Shown: positions 32,420 to 40,936 of the stretch, piece by piece
Layout: each line of letters starts with the position of its first letter
Position numbering within the stretch: position 1 is the stretch's first letter
NCBI RefSeq assembly: GCF_001457035.1
Contig: NZ_KQ758617.1
Span: 310,001-374,000 of the forward strand
Reading direction: 5' to 3'
Length of the DNA: 64,000 bases
Source: Fictibacillus enclensis
GTDB lineage: Bacteria; Bacillota; Bacilli; Bacillales; Fictibacillaceae
The notes under the pieces: model-generated
The model's database searches: none
What the model saw: the letters and a program-made list of their open reading frames with translations, nothing else
What the model was told of the DNA's origin: nothing
Program-made: the position numbers and the translations under genes

Positions 32420-32900
32420 AATACCCTCCTAATGTTCTTTATAGGGGGCGCCCTTACTCACATCATAGCACAGGTGAATATTTACGGTATTGGGAAATAA
32501 AGTACGATTTTCTATTAAATTCCTATATCTCCGGCAGGTTGTTTTCCCAAGTGTCAAGACACCAAAAATAGAGTATAATTTTTTGTCATATTTCATCATA
32601 AATATTGGTTTGTCGGAAGCCGTTGGAGGAGAATGGTAGAGCGAAGAGGATGAAGAAGATTATGCCAGGAGAGAGGAAGTTCTTCTTGGATTTTAAAAAA
32701 AGCTATTAGCCATAGATAAAGGATTTTAAGCGACAGTACGCCGTAATTGGGCAATGCTGTTTTTTTATAATCATGACTTTTTTCCTAAAAATAATATAAA
32801 GATATAATTATTCCCATAATCTCTTTAAACGAAACCCGAAATATGTTATAATTTAAATAATCAATAATAAATATTTGGGTTTTTTCGCTTTTAGCCCCTC
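32420..32900. other. Long intergenic region with promoter-like sites, a dyad and tiny reading frames
   Basis: No normal gene fits here. A palindrome GTGTC-AA-GACAC stands at 32551-32562, and TATAAT follows at 32574-32579. TTGGAGGAG precedes a 6-codon frame at 32633, whose end overlaps a 19-codon frame at 32650-32709 that starts MKKIMPGERKFF. A poor hairpin with TTTTTTT is at about 32735-32768. The layout resembles a short leader or small RNA of about 180 nt. It could equally be a gene remnant. Confidence 0.4.
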
Positions 32901-32918
32901 ATATTGGAAAGGGGATTG

Positions 32919-33158
32919 ATGACCATGAATCAATCTAAAATTCAAGAGATGTTGGTCGATTTAAAAGCAAAACAGTACATTGAATCAGAAATAACCCACA
33001 CACTAAGTCAAAATAAAATTCCTTTACTTTCAATCAGCTACAGCAAAAAAGAACATGTTTTTCAACTAAAATATACCGACAATCAAGAAATCGTTTCATT
33101 TGCAAACGTAAGTGCCGCAATGGATGCGATAACCGCAGAATTTTGCAGACATAAATGA
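32919..33158 (+). CDS. Small protein of unknown function
   Basis: About 79 residues, starting MTMNQSKIQEMLVDLKAKQY and ending with an AAMDAITAEF-like helix. AAAGGGG lies before the ATG at 32919 (4 bp) and a second ATG at 32925 (10 bp); either may be used. The TTG at 32904 is upstream of the site. A terminator follows. It is not recognised. Confidence 0.6.
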   Translation: MTMNQSKIQEMLVDLKAKQYIESEITHTLSQNKIPLLSISYSKKEHVFQLKYTDNQEIVSFANVSAAMDAITAEFCRHK

Positions 33159-33187
33159 ACACCGTGCTTTCACGGTGTTTTTTTTTG
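33158..33187 (+). terminator. Intrinsic terminator
   Basis: AACACCGTG-cttt-CACGGTGTT followed by seven T. Confidence 0.85.
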
Positions 33188-33264
33188 GATAATAGGCGGG
33201 ATTATATTACTAGTCTCGGGTTATGGTATAATCAGGCGAAATTAATTATAGAAAGAGGCAAAGC

Positions 33265-33756
33265 ATGCTATCATTCGAAGAAAAAATAGAACTTATTGAA
33301 ACCCACTTTCCACAATTGACCAGGAAAAATATTTCACTCGGACGAGTCAATTACCACTTGGAAGAAAGTAAAAGAGATAAGAAAATAGTCGTACAGCAGC
33401 TGCATCCGAACGGAAATGGCTTTGTTTATGCAGGCCATCTCGACCGCCGGCAAAAGAATGACAAGGAATTGGTTAATATTCGCGACTACAGCTCAGAGGA
33501 CCTTATTTCACTCATTTCAAATTCTATAGACTATTTAAGCAGCGAAAAACCAGTGGCTGCAACTGAACCGGAAATCCCTGTAAAAGAAACATGGACAGGC
33601 GGCGCCGACAATGAAAGGCTTCTTCTCGTACATGAGGATGAACTATGGAATATTTATGCAGGCCTGAATCTTGAAGCGGCGTTTGAATCGTATATAGAAG
33701 CACATGATTATCTTGTAGAAGAAGGATTTGAAAAAGTTTCAAGCACCTCCCGCTAG
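33265..33756 (+). CDS. Hypothetical protein upstream of the RsbR-type gene
   Basis: 163 residues, mostly charged and soluble. A first half of strands and helices (LTRKNISLGRVNYHLEESKR, GFVYAGHLDRRQ) is joined by a linker rich in Pro and Glu to a helical end (LWNIYAGLNLEAAFESYIEA). AGAGG precedes the ATG. No family is recognised. The next start codon, of an RsbR-type gene, lies 62 bp on, so the two could share a transcript. Confidence 0.65.
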   Translation: MLSFEEKIELIETHFPQLTRKNISLGRVNYHLEESKRDKKIVVQQLHPNGNGFVYAGHLDRRQKNDKELVNIRDYSSEDLISLISNSIDYLSSEKPVAATEPEIPVKETWTGGADNERLLLVHEDELWNIYAGLNLEAAFESYIEAHDYLVEEGFEKVSSTSR

Positions 33757-33817
33757 ATATCCTTTAATAGGGGAAACTTTTTATAGAGAGATATTTCATT
33801 TTACAAGGAGTAATTTA

Positions 33818-34660
33818 ATGAATAAAAATCAAGAATTACATCAATTTCTTTTAAAAAGGGCCAGGAATCTGACCGAGGAATGGTATAATTCTCTCGATAA
33901 AACCAGCACTTCCGGCGTGTATACTTCCAATGATCCAACAGTGATAGAAACGCTGAAAGAACAAAATTATGAATTTCATATTCATTTATGCGAGGTTCTT
34001 GTAAAGCCTGAGGAGATTTTCTTTAAAGAGTTTGAAGAGTGGATCATAAAAATTGCCAAGGACAATGAGCATCTGCGAACACCTATCCATTTGATCATTA
34101 AAGAGTTCATGAGGGTCCGCCAGCAATATTTTGATTATATCAGTGAGTTTGCCGCATTAAACAGGGATACATTGCATCAAGAGGAAATTGATGAATGGAA
34201 CCGTTTGATGATTAAGGTGTTTGATTCTGTCATGCTGCAATTTATCGAGGAAACCCATAAATATTCCATCGATCGGCTGCGTGCCCAGCAGGAACTGTTA
34301 AATGAATTAAGTTCTCCCGTGATTTCATTGAATAATGATACAGCATTGCTGCCTCTTGTTGGGGATGTTGACACAGCGAGAGCCAAATTTATTCTAGAAA
34401 ATACATTGAACCAGTGTGTACAAAAGCGGATCCACCATTTGTTTATCGATTTATCAGGGGTAGTCATGATCGATACGATGGTAGCTCACGAACTGTTTCA
34501 GCTGATCGATGCCCTGGATCTTGTTGGTGTAAAGACAACATTGTCCGGAATCCGACCGGAGATCGCTACAACTGCGGTTCAACTAGGACTGTCCTTTGAC
34601 CGTGTATCGGTAACCTCAACGCTGGCCCAGGCGATTGATATTAAAAACCAGGGAAAATGA
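33818..34660 (+). CDS. RsbR-type stressosome protein (RsbRD-like)
   Basis: 280 residues, the length of RsbRD (YqhA). The N-terminal half is a non-haem globin-like sensor (EELWY-like RNLTEEWYNSLDKT). The C-terminal STAS domain, about 160-275, has HHLFIDLSGVVMIDTMVAHELFQLIDAL (in parts LFIDLSGVVMIDTMVAH) with the phosphorylatable Thr in DT-VAH, and TTLSGIRPEIATTAVQLG, where the usual second Thr is Ser. It should form stressosomes with RsbS/RsbT and tune sigma-B. AAGGAG precedes the ATG; the track-level upstream extension is false. No rsbST genes are near, as is normal for paralogues. Confidence 0.87.
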   Translation: MNKNQELHQFLLKRARNLTEEWYNSLDKTSTSGVYTSNDPTVIETLKEQNYEFHIHLCEVLVKPEEIFFKEFEEWIIKIAKDNEHLRTPIHLIIKEFMRVRQQYFDYISEFAALNRDTLHQEEIDEWNRLMIKVFDSVMLQFIEETHKYSIDRLRAQQELLNELSSPVISLNNDTALLPLVGDVDTARAKFILENTLNQCVQKRIHHLFIDLSGVVMIDTMVAHELFQLIDALDLVGVKTTLSGIRPEIATTAVQLGLSFDRVSVTSTLAQAIDIKNQGK

Positions 34661-34678
34661 ATACTTAATCACATATAA

Positions 34679-34713
34679 CAACAGCATTTACATTTCGTAA
34701 TGCTGTTTTTTTG
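34679..34713 (+). terminator. Intrinsic terminator after RsbR-type gene
   Basis: AACAGCATT-tacatttcgt-AATGCTGTTTTTTT. Confidence 0.8.
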
Positions 34714-34777
34714 AATTTATAAACCAAGAGGGTATGATATACATAAAGAAAAAATTCAGGCTTTATAAGGAGGAACT

Positions 34778-35752
34778 ATGGAATTAAAAGGGATACACCA
34801 CGTTTCTGCGATTACGGCAAAGGCAGGAAAAAATTACGACTTTTACACAAAGGTACTGGGCATGCGCCTGATTAAGAAAACAGTGAACCAGGATGATACC
34901 TCTGTTTACCATTTGTTTTATGGCGATGAAAAGGGCAATGCCGGAACCGAATTAACATTCTTTGAAATTCCGATGGCAGGAAGAAACCATGATGGTGCCA
35001 ACAGCATTTCGGAAATTTCGCTTCGGGTAAAAAATGATGAAGCTTTGAACTATTGGAAGAACAGATTTGAAAAAATAAACGTGGTACATGAGGGGCCTTC
35101 AGATCGATTTGGCCGTCTCTCCCTCGCCTTTAAGGACGATGAAGGACAGCGTCTTTTACTTGTATCAGACGAAACCAATACAGGAGTTTCTGCCGGTGTG
35201 CCCTGGGACAAAAGCCCGATTCCAAATGAATACGGCATCACCGGTCTTGGACCCGTCAGGCTGACTGTACGCACGAAAGAGCTTACAGAGGAAGTCATTA
35301 CGGAACTTTTGGGATTCCGCAAAAAAGGAGAATACCAGTCGTTTCAACCCGGCCAGCCGGATGTTGTGGTATATGAAACAGGCGAAGGAGGCACAGGAGC
35401 AGAGCTTCATATCGAAGAACGGAAGGACTTGGCCCCTGAACGCCTTGGAAGAGGCGGGGTGCACCATGTTGCTTTCCGCGTCCATGATGAGGAAGAGCTA
35501 AAAAAATGGATAGAGAAAGTCCAGAATGCCAAGTTTCCAAATTCAGGATTTGTTGATCGGTTCTACTTTAAGTCGCTTTACTTCAGGGAATTAAATGGAA
35601 TTTTGTTTGAACTGGCCACAGACGGTCCTGGATTTGCGACGGATGAAGATCTGGAGCATCTTGGGGAATCACTGGCCCTGCCCCCATTTCTTGAACCCAA
35701 ACGTCAAGAGATTGAGGCCAGGTTGAAACCGCTGGATACAAAATTAACATAA
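34778..35752 (+). CDS. Ring-cleaving (extradiol-type) dioxygenase, MhqO/MhqA-like
   Basis: 324 residues, two tandem vicinal-oxygen-chelate domains (1-140 and 155-300). GIHHVSAITAKAGKNYDFY opens it with the first metal His; GRGGVHHVAFRVHDEEEL near residue 228 carries the second; LYFRELNGILFELATDGPGF near 270 holds the Glu. This is the glyoxalase-type dioxygenase group that contains B. subtilis MhqO and MhqA, which detoxify hydroquinones under MhqR. AAGGAGG lies before the ATG. It stands alone, 71 bp before the azoreductase gene on the same strand, which fits a shared quinone-stress job. Confidence 0.88.
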   Translation: MELKGIHHVSAITAKAGKNYDFYTKVLGMRLIKKTVNQDDTSVYHLFYGDEKGNAGTELTFFEIPMAGRNHDGANSISEISLRVKNDEALNYWKNRFEKINVVHEGPSDRFGRLSLAFKDDEGQRLLLVSDETNTGVSAGVPWDKSPIPNEYGITGLGPVRLTVRTKELTEEVITELLGFRKKGEYQSFQPGQPDVVVYETGEGGTGAELHIEERKDLAPERLGRGGVHHVAFRVHDEEELKKWIEKVQNAKFPNSGFVDRFYFKSLYFRELNGILFELATDGPGFATDEDLEHLGESLALPPFLEPKRQEIEARLKPLDTKLT

Positions 35753-35823
35753 ATTCACGGTATGTGTTTCCTTTCTTTGTATCATATTAACTCTATACAA
35801 ATGATAAAGGAAGGGATAACGAT

Positions 35824-36459
35824 ATGACGACTATATTATATATTACGGCACATCCCCATGATGACACACAATCCTTCAGTATGGCGGTTGGAAAAGCATT
35901 TATTGAATCTTACAAACAGGCCAATCCTTCTGATCAAGTTGTTCATCTGGATCTGTATAAAGAAAATATTCCCCACATTGATGTGGATGTGTTCAGCGGC
36001 TGGGGAAAGCTTAGAACGGGTTCTACCTTTGATCAGCTATCACAAGATGAAAAGACAAAAGTACAGCGGCTTTCCGAACTGACCGATCAGTTTGTTGCTG
36101 CAGATAAATACATTTTTGTAACGCCTCTGTGGAATTTTTCATTTCCTCCCGTTATGAAAGCCTATATTGATTCTATTTGTACGGCAGGAAAGACCTTTAG
36201 ATATACGGAACAGGGACCTGTTGGACTGCTTACAGACAAGAAGGCACTGCATATCCAAGCCCGCGGAGGCGTCTATTCGGAAGGGCCTGCGGCAGGACTC
36301 GAGATGGGCCACCGTTACATCAGTGTGATCATGAACTTTTTTGGCATTCCTTCGTTTGAAGGCTTGTTTGTGGAAGGACACAATCAATTTCCCGAACGGG
36401 CAGAAGAGATTAAGCAACAGGCCATCAATAAAGCAAAAGAAATGGCACAAACCTTTTAA
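35824..36459 (+). CDS. azoR: FMN-dependent NADH-azoreductase
   Basis: 211 residues. [23 protein letters not shown] is the FMN-binding first loop (shown short as [16 protein letters not shown]), [26 protein letters not shown] (in parts [16 protein letters not shown]) near 100, and [17 protein letters not shown] near 145 are AzoR signatures. The dimer reduces azo compounds and quinones with NADH; in B. subtilis AzoR1 and AzoR2 respond to YodB and MhqR. It is placed after the ring-cleaving dioxygenase. AAGGAAGG precedes the ATG. Confidence 0.92.
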   Translation: MTTILYITAHPHDDTQSFSMAVGKAFIESYKQANPSDQVVHLDLYKENIPHIDVDVFSGWGKLRTGSTFDQLSQDEKTKVQRLSELTDQFVAADKYIFVTPLWNFSFPPVMKAYIDSICTAGKTFRYTEQGPVGLLTDKKALHIQARGGVYSEGPAAGLEMGHRYISVIMNFFGIPSFEGLFVEGHNQFPERAEEIKQQAINKAKEMAQTF

Positions 36460-36465
36460 CTTCAT

Positions 36466-36503
36466 CAAAAATGCGAAGGCGTATTCTGCCTTCGCTTTTT
36501 ATT
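36466..36503. terminator. Intrinsic terminator between azoR and MBL gene
   Basis: AAAAATGCGAAGGC-gtattct-GCCTTCGCTTTTT, usable on both strands. Confidence 0.85.
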
Positions 36504-37324
36504 TAGGTGGAGAACCATTCTCCTTTTAATGCTTTAATATATCTTTTGGCAGATCGTTGGACCGATTGAGAGGCATTTTCCGCCACAACTCTGTGGAACG
36601 CGTTGTATAACCGGTTAAAAGGTATGGACTGTGCAGTGCTGGCCATGCGCTCCACGGTGGAAGCCGGAAGTGGAATCAAGTTTGGATAACTGTACATGAA
36701 ACTAACCCAATTTCTGTCTGCTGCCACCTGGATGATGTCTCCGGTCAGAAGGACTCCTTTTCCTTCATTTCCTTGAGACCAGTGGACGATTGCTCCACCT
36801 TTATAATGGCCGCCCAGCCTGTACAGGGTAAGCCCATCACTCAGCTCGAGCGTTTCGCCGGACCAAAATTTTATCATTGGGCTTGAACGTGTGACCCACT
36901 CTTTGTCATCTTCATGGATATAAATGGGTGCTTCAAATGCTTCCGCCCATTCCACCTGGGTGGAATAATAATGAGGATGAGAAAGAGCGATGGCATCAAT
37001 CCCTCCTAATTGCTTGAGGTACGCTATCGTGTCGTGATCAAGATAGGTCAAACAGTCCCACAACAGGTTGAAATGATTACCCTGTATAAGGTAGGCTGTT
37101 TGCGAAATCGCATAAGCCGGTTCGGTATGTATGCTGTACAGGCGTGGTTCATCTTCTTGTATGGTATTTTTAAAATTACGCTCTCTCATCTCTTGCAACG
37201 TGATCCATGACTGCCCCTGGGGTGAAACATATTGTCGTTCCTCTGTGCAGATGGTGCAGATTTCAGGAGGGTGTTCTGTTGGCGGATATTGGACCCCGCA
37301 GGTGCTGCAAATATACGGCTTCAT
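36503..37324 (-). CDS. MBL-fold protein with N-terminal rubredoxin-like zinc ribbon
   Basis: 273 residues. The start has CSTCGVQYP and CTICTEERQY, four Cys at about 6, 9, 23 and 26, a rubredoxin-like knuckle. The MBL domain follows from about 65. The first metal motif, normally HxHxDH, reads ALSHPHYYSTQVEWAEAF, so the Asp-His pair is missing; later GGHYKGGAIV, LLTGDIIQV and NAFHRVV keep His, Asp and His. The enzyme may use one metal or act as a binding protein. Members are described only as MBL-fold hydrolases. AAGGGG precedes the ATG. Confidence 0.8.
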   Translation of the reverse strand: MKPYICSTCGVQYPPTEHPPEICTICTEERQYVSPQGQSWITLQEMRERNFKNTIQEDEPRLYSIHTEPAYAISQTAYLIQGNHFNLLWDCLTYLDHDTIAYLKQLGGIDAIALSHPHYYSTQVEWAEAFEAPIYIHEDDKEWVTRSSPMIKFWSGETLELSDGLTLYRLGGHYKGGAIVHWSQGNEGKGVLLTGDIIQVAADRNWVSFMYSYPNLIPLPASTVERMASTAQSIPFNRLYNAFHRVVAENASQSVQRSAKRYIKALKGEWFST

Positions 37325-37463
37325 TCGATCATCCCCTTTTTTTATTTCTGTCTGCTTTGATTATAAAGTAAAAAACCTGTATTGATAAGCAATTACTGGC
37401 AATGGGAGCATTACATATTCCACCCCAATATACAAAAACTAACGACAGAACAGGGGTGGTTTG

Positions 37464-38819
37464 ATGAGTCAGACAAAATGCAGCTCTCCCTCCGGCCAAA
37501 ACAGCCGAGGCGGGAATTTAACATGGTGGCAGCTGTCGTTAATGGGGATCGGATGTACCATAGGAACAGGGTATTTTTTAGGATCTTCAATCGGCATTAT
37601 GATGACCGGTCCATCCATTGTCATTTCTTTTGTCCTTGCTGCACTTGGCACGTATATTGTTTTTAATGTATTGGCAAAGATGACAGCAGAAGATCCGCAA
37701 AAAGGATCCTTTTGCGCCTATGCAAAAAAGGCATTTGGCCATTGGGCTGGGTTCAGCTGCGGCTGGAACTACTGGCTCTCCAATATCCTGGTCATGGGCA
37801 GCCAGTTGACGGCACTTTCCATCTTGTCGCGCTTTTGGTTTGAACAAGTACCTTTGTGGGTTTTTGCCTCAGGGTATGCGATTCTTGCTATCATCGTTGT
37901 ATTAACCGGGACCAATGGCTTTGACAAAGTTGAGAATATCCTTGCCGTTGTAAAAGTGGCGGCTATTTTAATGTTCATTATTATAGCAGGGGCAACGCTT
38001 CTTGGCTGGCTGGATGGCGATGTCAAAAAGCCAGGTCTTCCTGACAGCCCAAGCGATTTTTTTCATGATGGATTTCCGGGGTTTTGGTCTTCGCTGATCT
38101 ACGCATTTTATGCGTTTGGCGGCATTGAGGTCATCGGGCTGATGGCCATGCAGTTGAAAAAGAAAGAAGACGGACCCAAAGCTGGTAAAGTCATGATGTT
38201 CGTTTTGGCTGCGATTTATGTGGTGTCCATGGGGCTGGCAGTCACCATGGTTTTTCAAGGGGCGTTTGACGATAAGGAAAGTCCGTTTGTGACCGCTCTT
38301 GACGATTACCATCTTGCCTTTTTTCCGCATGTATTTAATGGAGCGATCATTATAGCAGGTTTTTCCACCATGACTGCTTCCCTTTTTGGTGTGACCAACC
38401 TTCTTTGTACAATGTCAGAAGATGGTGATGCTCCGTCACTGTTCAGCAAGAAAATTAAAAAATTGAAGGATTTGCCGTTAGCCTCTCTGGGACTTGGGGC
38501 CGCAGGTCTCCTTGCTTCCATCATCACCGCATTGTTAATGCCGGGAAAGATTTATGAATACATCACGACTGCAGCAGGAATCCTGCTTCTTTATAACTGG
38601 CTGTTCATTATTCTTTCTTCCATGAAAATGTTAAAGCAGAAGATGTGGAGCAAAGTGTTTTCTGTTGTGGGGCTTCTTTTAATTTTGGCGAGCATCAGCG
38701 GAACCCTAGCTGAAAAATCGATCCGTCCAGGGTTTTATGTCAGCATCCTGCTTGCCGGCATTATTGGAATCGTGGCTTTTTTTATGCGGAAGGTATGGAA
38801 GAGAACCGAAACAAGCTAA
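37464..38819 (+). CDS. APC-family amino-acid permease
   Basis: 451 residues, 12 membrane helices. SLMGIGCTIGTGYFLGSSIGI near residue 28 (shown short as GIGCTIGTGYFLG) is the G-x-IG-G helix-1 break of the amino-acid permease (AAT) group; YAFYAFGGIEVIGLMAMQ near 210 is the helix-6 region. It is close to YbxG/YkbA-type permeases. AGGGGTGG stands 5 bp before the ATG at 37464; the TTG at 37461 is not needed. Substrate unknown. The next gene, DUF2935, starts 65 bp on. Confidence 0.88.
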   Translation: MSQTKCSSPSGQNSRGGNLTWWQLSLMGIGCTIGTGYFLGSSIGIMMTGPSIVISFVLAALGTYIVFNVLAKMTAEDPQKGSFCAYAKKAFGHWAGFSCGWNYWLSNILVMGSQLTALSILSRFWFEQVPLWVFASGYAILAIIVVLTGTNGFDKVENILAVVKVAAILMFIIIAGATLLGWLDGDVKKPGLPDSPSDFFHDGFPGFWSSLIYAFYAFGGIEVIGLMAMQLKKKEDGPKAGKVMMFVLAAIYVVSMGLAVTMVFQGAFDDKESPFVTALDDYHLAFFPHVFNGAIIIAGFSTMTASLFGVTNLLCTMSEDGDAPSLFSKKIKKLKDLPLASLGLGAAGLLASIITALLMPGKIYEYITTAAGILLLYNWLFIILSSMKMLKQKMWSKVFSVVGLLLILASISGTLAEKSIRPGFYVSILLAGIIGIVAFFMRKVWKRTETS

Positions 38820-38884
38820 ATAATCCGGCATAACTGATCTTTTCCTTTGATACATATGAAAGAGGTGCAAAGGAGGAGATGAAG

Positions 38885-39691
38885 GTGGACCGGCAAACAT
38901 GGGAAAAAAGCGCAAGGTTTGAGCATCAGTTTTGGCTCCAGGTACTGGGGGATCATGCGCGTTTCTTTTTGGATACCCTGGCTTCGAAGGAAACAAAAGA
39001 AATTGAAGCGGCCAAACGATATAAGGAAGGTTTCGACGGACTGCTTCAGCAGGCAAGAGGAAACGCGGATCTCACAAAGCTAACTGCTGCAGCGGAAGAA
39101 ATGGCGACATCAATCAGGGATTTTAAGCTTCACATGATCAGGAGGCACCTGACAGGAAAAATAAGCATTCATCTTTCACCAACCTTTCTTAATCATATGG
39201 TGAATGAGGTGGAAGAGTATTTAGAAATCCTTAAGTATTTAAAAACGGAACAAATGCCGCCGCTCTACCATGAGCTCCATTATCATATGGTATGGCTTCC
39301 CGATGCTGCAGGACATGCAGGAGCCATATCCGATACGATGGATGCGGTAGAAAAAGATATAAAAGCGCGAAGCAAGGAATACAGCGTTCATTTTGAACAA
39401 TTTTATATCAAGGCGGTAGAACTTGCGGGCTATTTAAGGACAAACCTGAAAGAATTTCCGGCCTTGAAGCGCATGAATCAAGAAGTGAAGATGGAGATTA
39501 TGTTGTTCCGGAAATTTTTAAAAGAAATCGAGGAACTGGAACTTTCGCATGAGGTGCTCGGTACGTTTTCTGCTCTCATGGCCGATCATATGGCAAGAGA
39601 AGAATGCTATTATCTCACGAAGGTGGCCATGGCCTCGCAAACGAAAGAACCGGGCTGCAATCCTGCAAAACCAAGGGTGGAAGAAAATTGA
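38885..39691 (+). CDS. DUF2935 protein, tandem ferritin-like four-helix domains
   Basis: About 268 residues, all helical, two related halves of about 130. Metal-type residues repeat: ARFEHQFWLQVLGDHARFF at the start, then LHYHMVWLPDAAGHAG near 135, YSVHFEQFYIKAVELA, and DHMAREECYYL at the end. The paired E-H patterns suggest a di-metal site in each half, as known for DUF2935. AAGGAGG ends 8 bp before a GTG at 38885; the ATG at 38879 is only 2 bp from the site, so I take GTG. Function unknown. Confidence 0.83.
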   Translation: MDRQTWEKSARFEHQFWLQVLGDHARFFLDTLASKETKEIEAAKRYKEGFDGLLQQARGNADLTKLTAAAEEMATSIRDFKLHMIRRHLTGKISIHLSPTFLNHMVNEVEEYLEILKYLKTEQMPPLYHELHYHMVWLPDAAGHAGAISDTMDAVEKDIKARSKEYSVHFEQFYIKAVELAGYLRTNLKEFPALKRMNQEVKMEIMLFRKFLKEIEELELSHEVLGTFSALMADHMAREECYYLTKVAMASQTKEPGCNPAKPRVEEN

Positions 39692-39721
39692 AAACCTCCT
39701 AAGTGGGGGCTTTTTTTTTAT
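39692..39721 (+). terminator. Intrinsic terminator after DUF2935 gene
   Basis: ACCTCC-taagt-GGGGGC with ten T residues behind it. The stem is short but the T-run is long. Confidence 0.65.
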
Positions 39722-39797
39722 GTTCATGCTATGTTGATCGTATTGAATGTATTATTTTCGCCTAATACAAAATAAAGGAAAAGAAATTGAAATAAGA

Positions 39798-39830
39798 ATG
39801 AACTTATTTCATCATTTGGCGTCTTTTTAA
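39798..39830 (+). promoter_or_regulatory. ECF-sigma promoter of the sigma/anti-sigma operon (autoregulatory)
   Basis: ATGAAC at 39798-39803, 16-bp spacer, CGTC at 39820-39823, then TTTTTAA. It has the GAAC -35 and CGTC -10 of extracytoplasmic-function sigma promoters. The same block, ATGAACTT-N14-CGTCTTTTTAA, occurs at 41820. It lies 63 bp before the sigma start codon, the normal distance for autoregulation. Confidence 0.85.
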
Positions 39831-39882
39831 CTAGAAACCATTTTTCATTAAGGCAGTCTGTCCAGAAACGGGTGAAAAAAAT

Positions 39883-40416
39883 GTGGACCAAGAACTTCAG
39901 CAATTAATCGTAAAAGCTAAGAAGGGAGACCAGGATTCCTTTTCTGAACTTATTCAAAGATATAAAGGAAAAGTGTTCCGGCATGCTTTTGCGATGGTCC
40001 ATGATCAGATGGAAGCTGAAGATATTACTCAAGAAGCTTTCGTCAAAGCCTATTTTTCAATGGATCAATTGAAAGAAGAGTATGCCTTTTCCTCCTGGCT
40101 TACAAGAATTGTTACCAACCTTTGTTATGACCGGATAAAGAAGAGGGAGAAACGGCCACAGTTGCAAATCGATCCAGAACAAACAGAGTTAATGGCGGAT
40201 ACCCACTCGGAAGTTGAAAACCTGCAGTTGAGGATCAATTTGCAGCTTGCCATGCAGAAGCTTACACCGGAGCATCGCACAGTGATTGTTTTAAGGGACA
40301 TCCAGGGATTTTCTTATCAAGAGATTGCAGAAATACTGGAAATACCAGAGGGAACGGTTAAATCCAGAATTAATATAGCCCGCAAAGAACTGAGAAAAGA
40401 ATTGTTGAGAGGGTGA
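39883..40416 (+). CDS. ECF-family RNA polymerase sigma factor
   Basis: 177 residues. Region 2 has DQDSFSELIQRYKGKVFRHAF, AMVHDQMEAEDITQEAFVKAYF (shown short as AEDITQEAFVKAYFS), and region 4 has LTPEHRTVIVLRDIQGFSYQEIAEILEIPEGTVKSRI (in parts FSYQEIAEIL and PEGTVKSRI). GTG start; the ATG at 39881 is in another frame. It should bind core RNA polymerase and recognise the promoters at 39798 and 41820. The anti-sigma gene starts 5 bp after its stop, with translation closely coupled. Confidence 0.92.
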   Translation: MDQELQQLIVKAKKGDQDSFSELIQRYKGKVFRHAFAMVHDQMEAEDITQEAFVKAYFSMDQLKEEYAFSSWLTRIVTNLCYDRIKKREKRPQLQIDPEQTELMADTHSEVENLQLRINLQLAMQKLTPEHRTVIVLRDIQGFSYQEIAEILEIPEGTVKSRINIARKELRKELLRG

Positions 40417-40421
40417 TCGGG

Positions 40422-40925
40422 ATGCATGAAGAAATACATGAACTTCTATCCGCTTATGTCGATGATGAGTTAGGGAAGAAGCAACGACAAGAAGTGGAAA
40501 GGCATATGAGTGACTGCGGGGAATGTAGGGAAGAAGTGGCTCATCTATTGGAATTAAAGGCTTTACTGTCATCTGCTTATGAGGAGTTTGATATGAAAAA
40601 CAGCAACATGGAGCAAACGGTGATGGCCAGGATCCGTTTTGAATCTACACCTGAGACGCTTCTTTCCCGGGGAGGTATGGCTGCAGCTATTGCGGGGGCC
40701 ATTGTTATGGCCGCTTTTCTATGGTTCGCCTCATCGGTTATTACGAAAGGGATTCATGTGGGGGTTACTCTTACTTCGATTTCCTTTAGTTTAATACGTT
40801 CAGCCTTTACCGTGGCGGGGGCTTTGCCAAATCTGCTTGAAGTTTTCTTAGTGCTGGCGCTAATCGTGCTGATAGCATCAGGATGGTCTGTGCGAAGACT
40901 ACTGGATACAAAGTCAACAGGGTGA
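40422..40925 (+). CDS. Zinc-finger (ZAS) anti-sigma factor
   Basis: 167 residues. An N-terminal zinc-binding anti-sigma domain has ELLSAYVDDELGKKQRQEVERHM then SDCGEC (H-x3-C-x2-C at about residues 29-36). About two hydrophobic segments follow, near 88-108 and 140-160, with a loop between. It should hold the sigma factor at the membrane until an envelope signal triggers release, in the way of RsiW-type proteins. The start at 40422 has GAGAGGG upstream; the GTG at 40413 overlaps the sigma gene and is less likely. Overlap-type coupling with the next gene too. Confidence 0.88.
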   Translation: MHEEIHELLSAYVDDELGKKQRQEVERHMSDCGECREEVAHLLELKALLSSAYEEFDMKNSNMEQTVMARIRFESTPETLLSRGGMAAAIAGAIVMAAFLWFASSVITKGIHVGVTLTSISFSLIRSAFTVAGALPNLLEVFLVLALIVLIASGWSVRRLLDTKSTG

Positions 40926-40936
40926 GGAGGGCAGCG

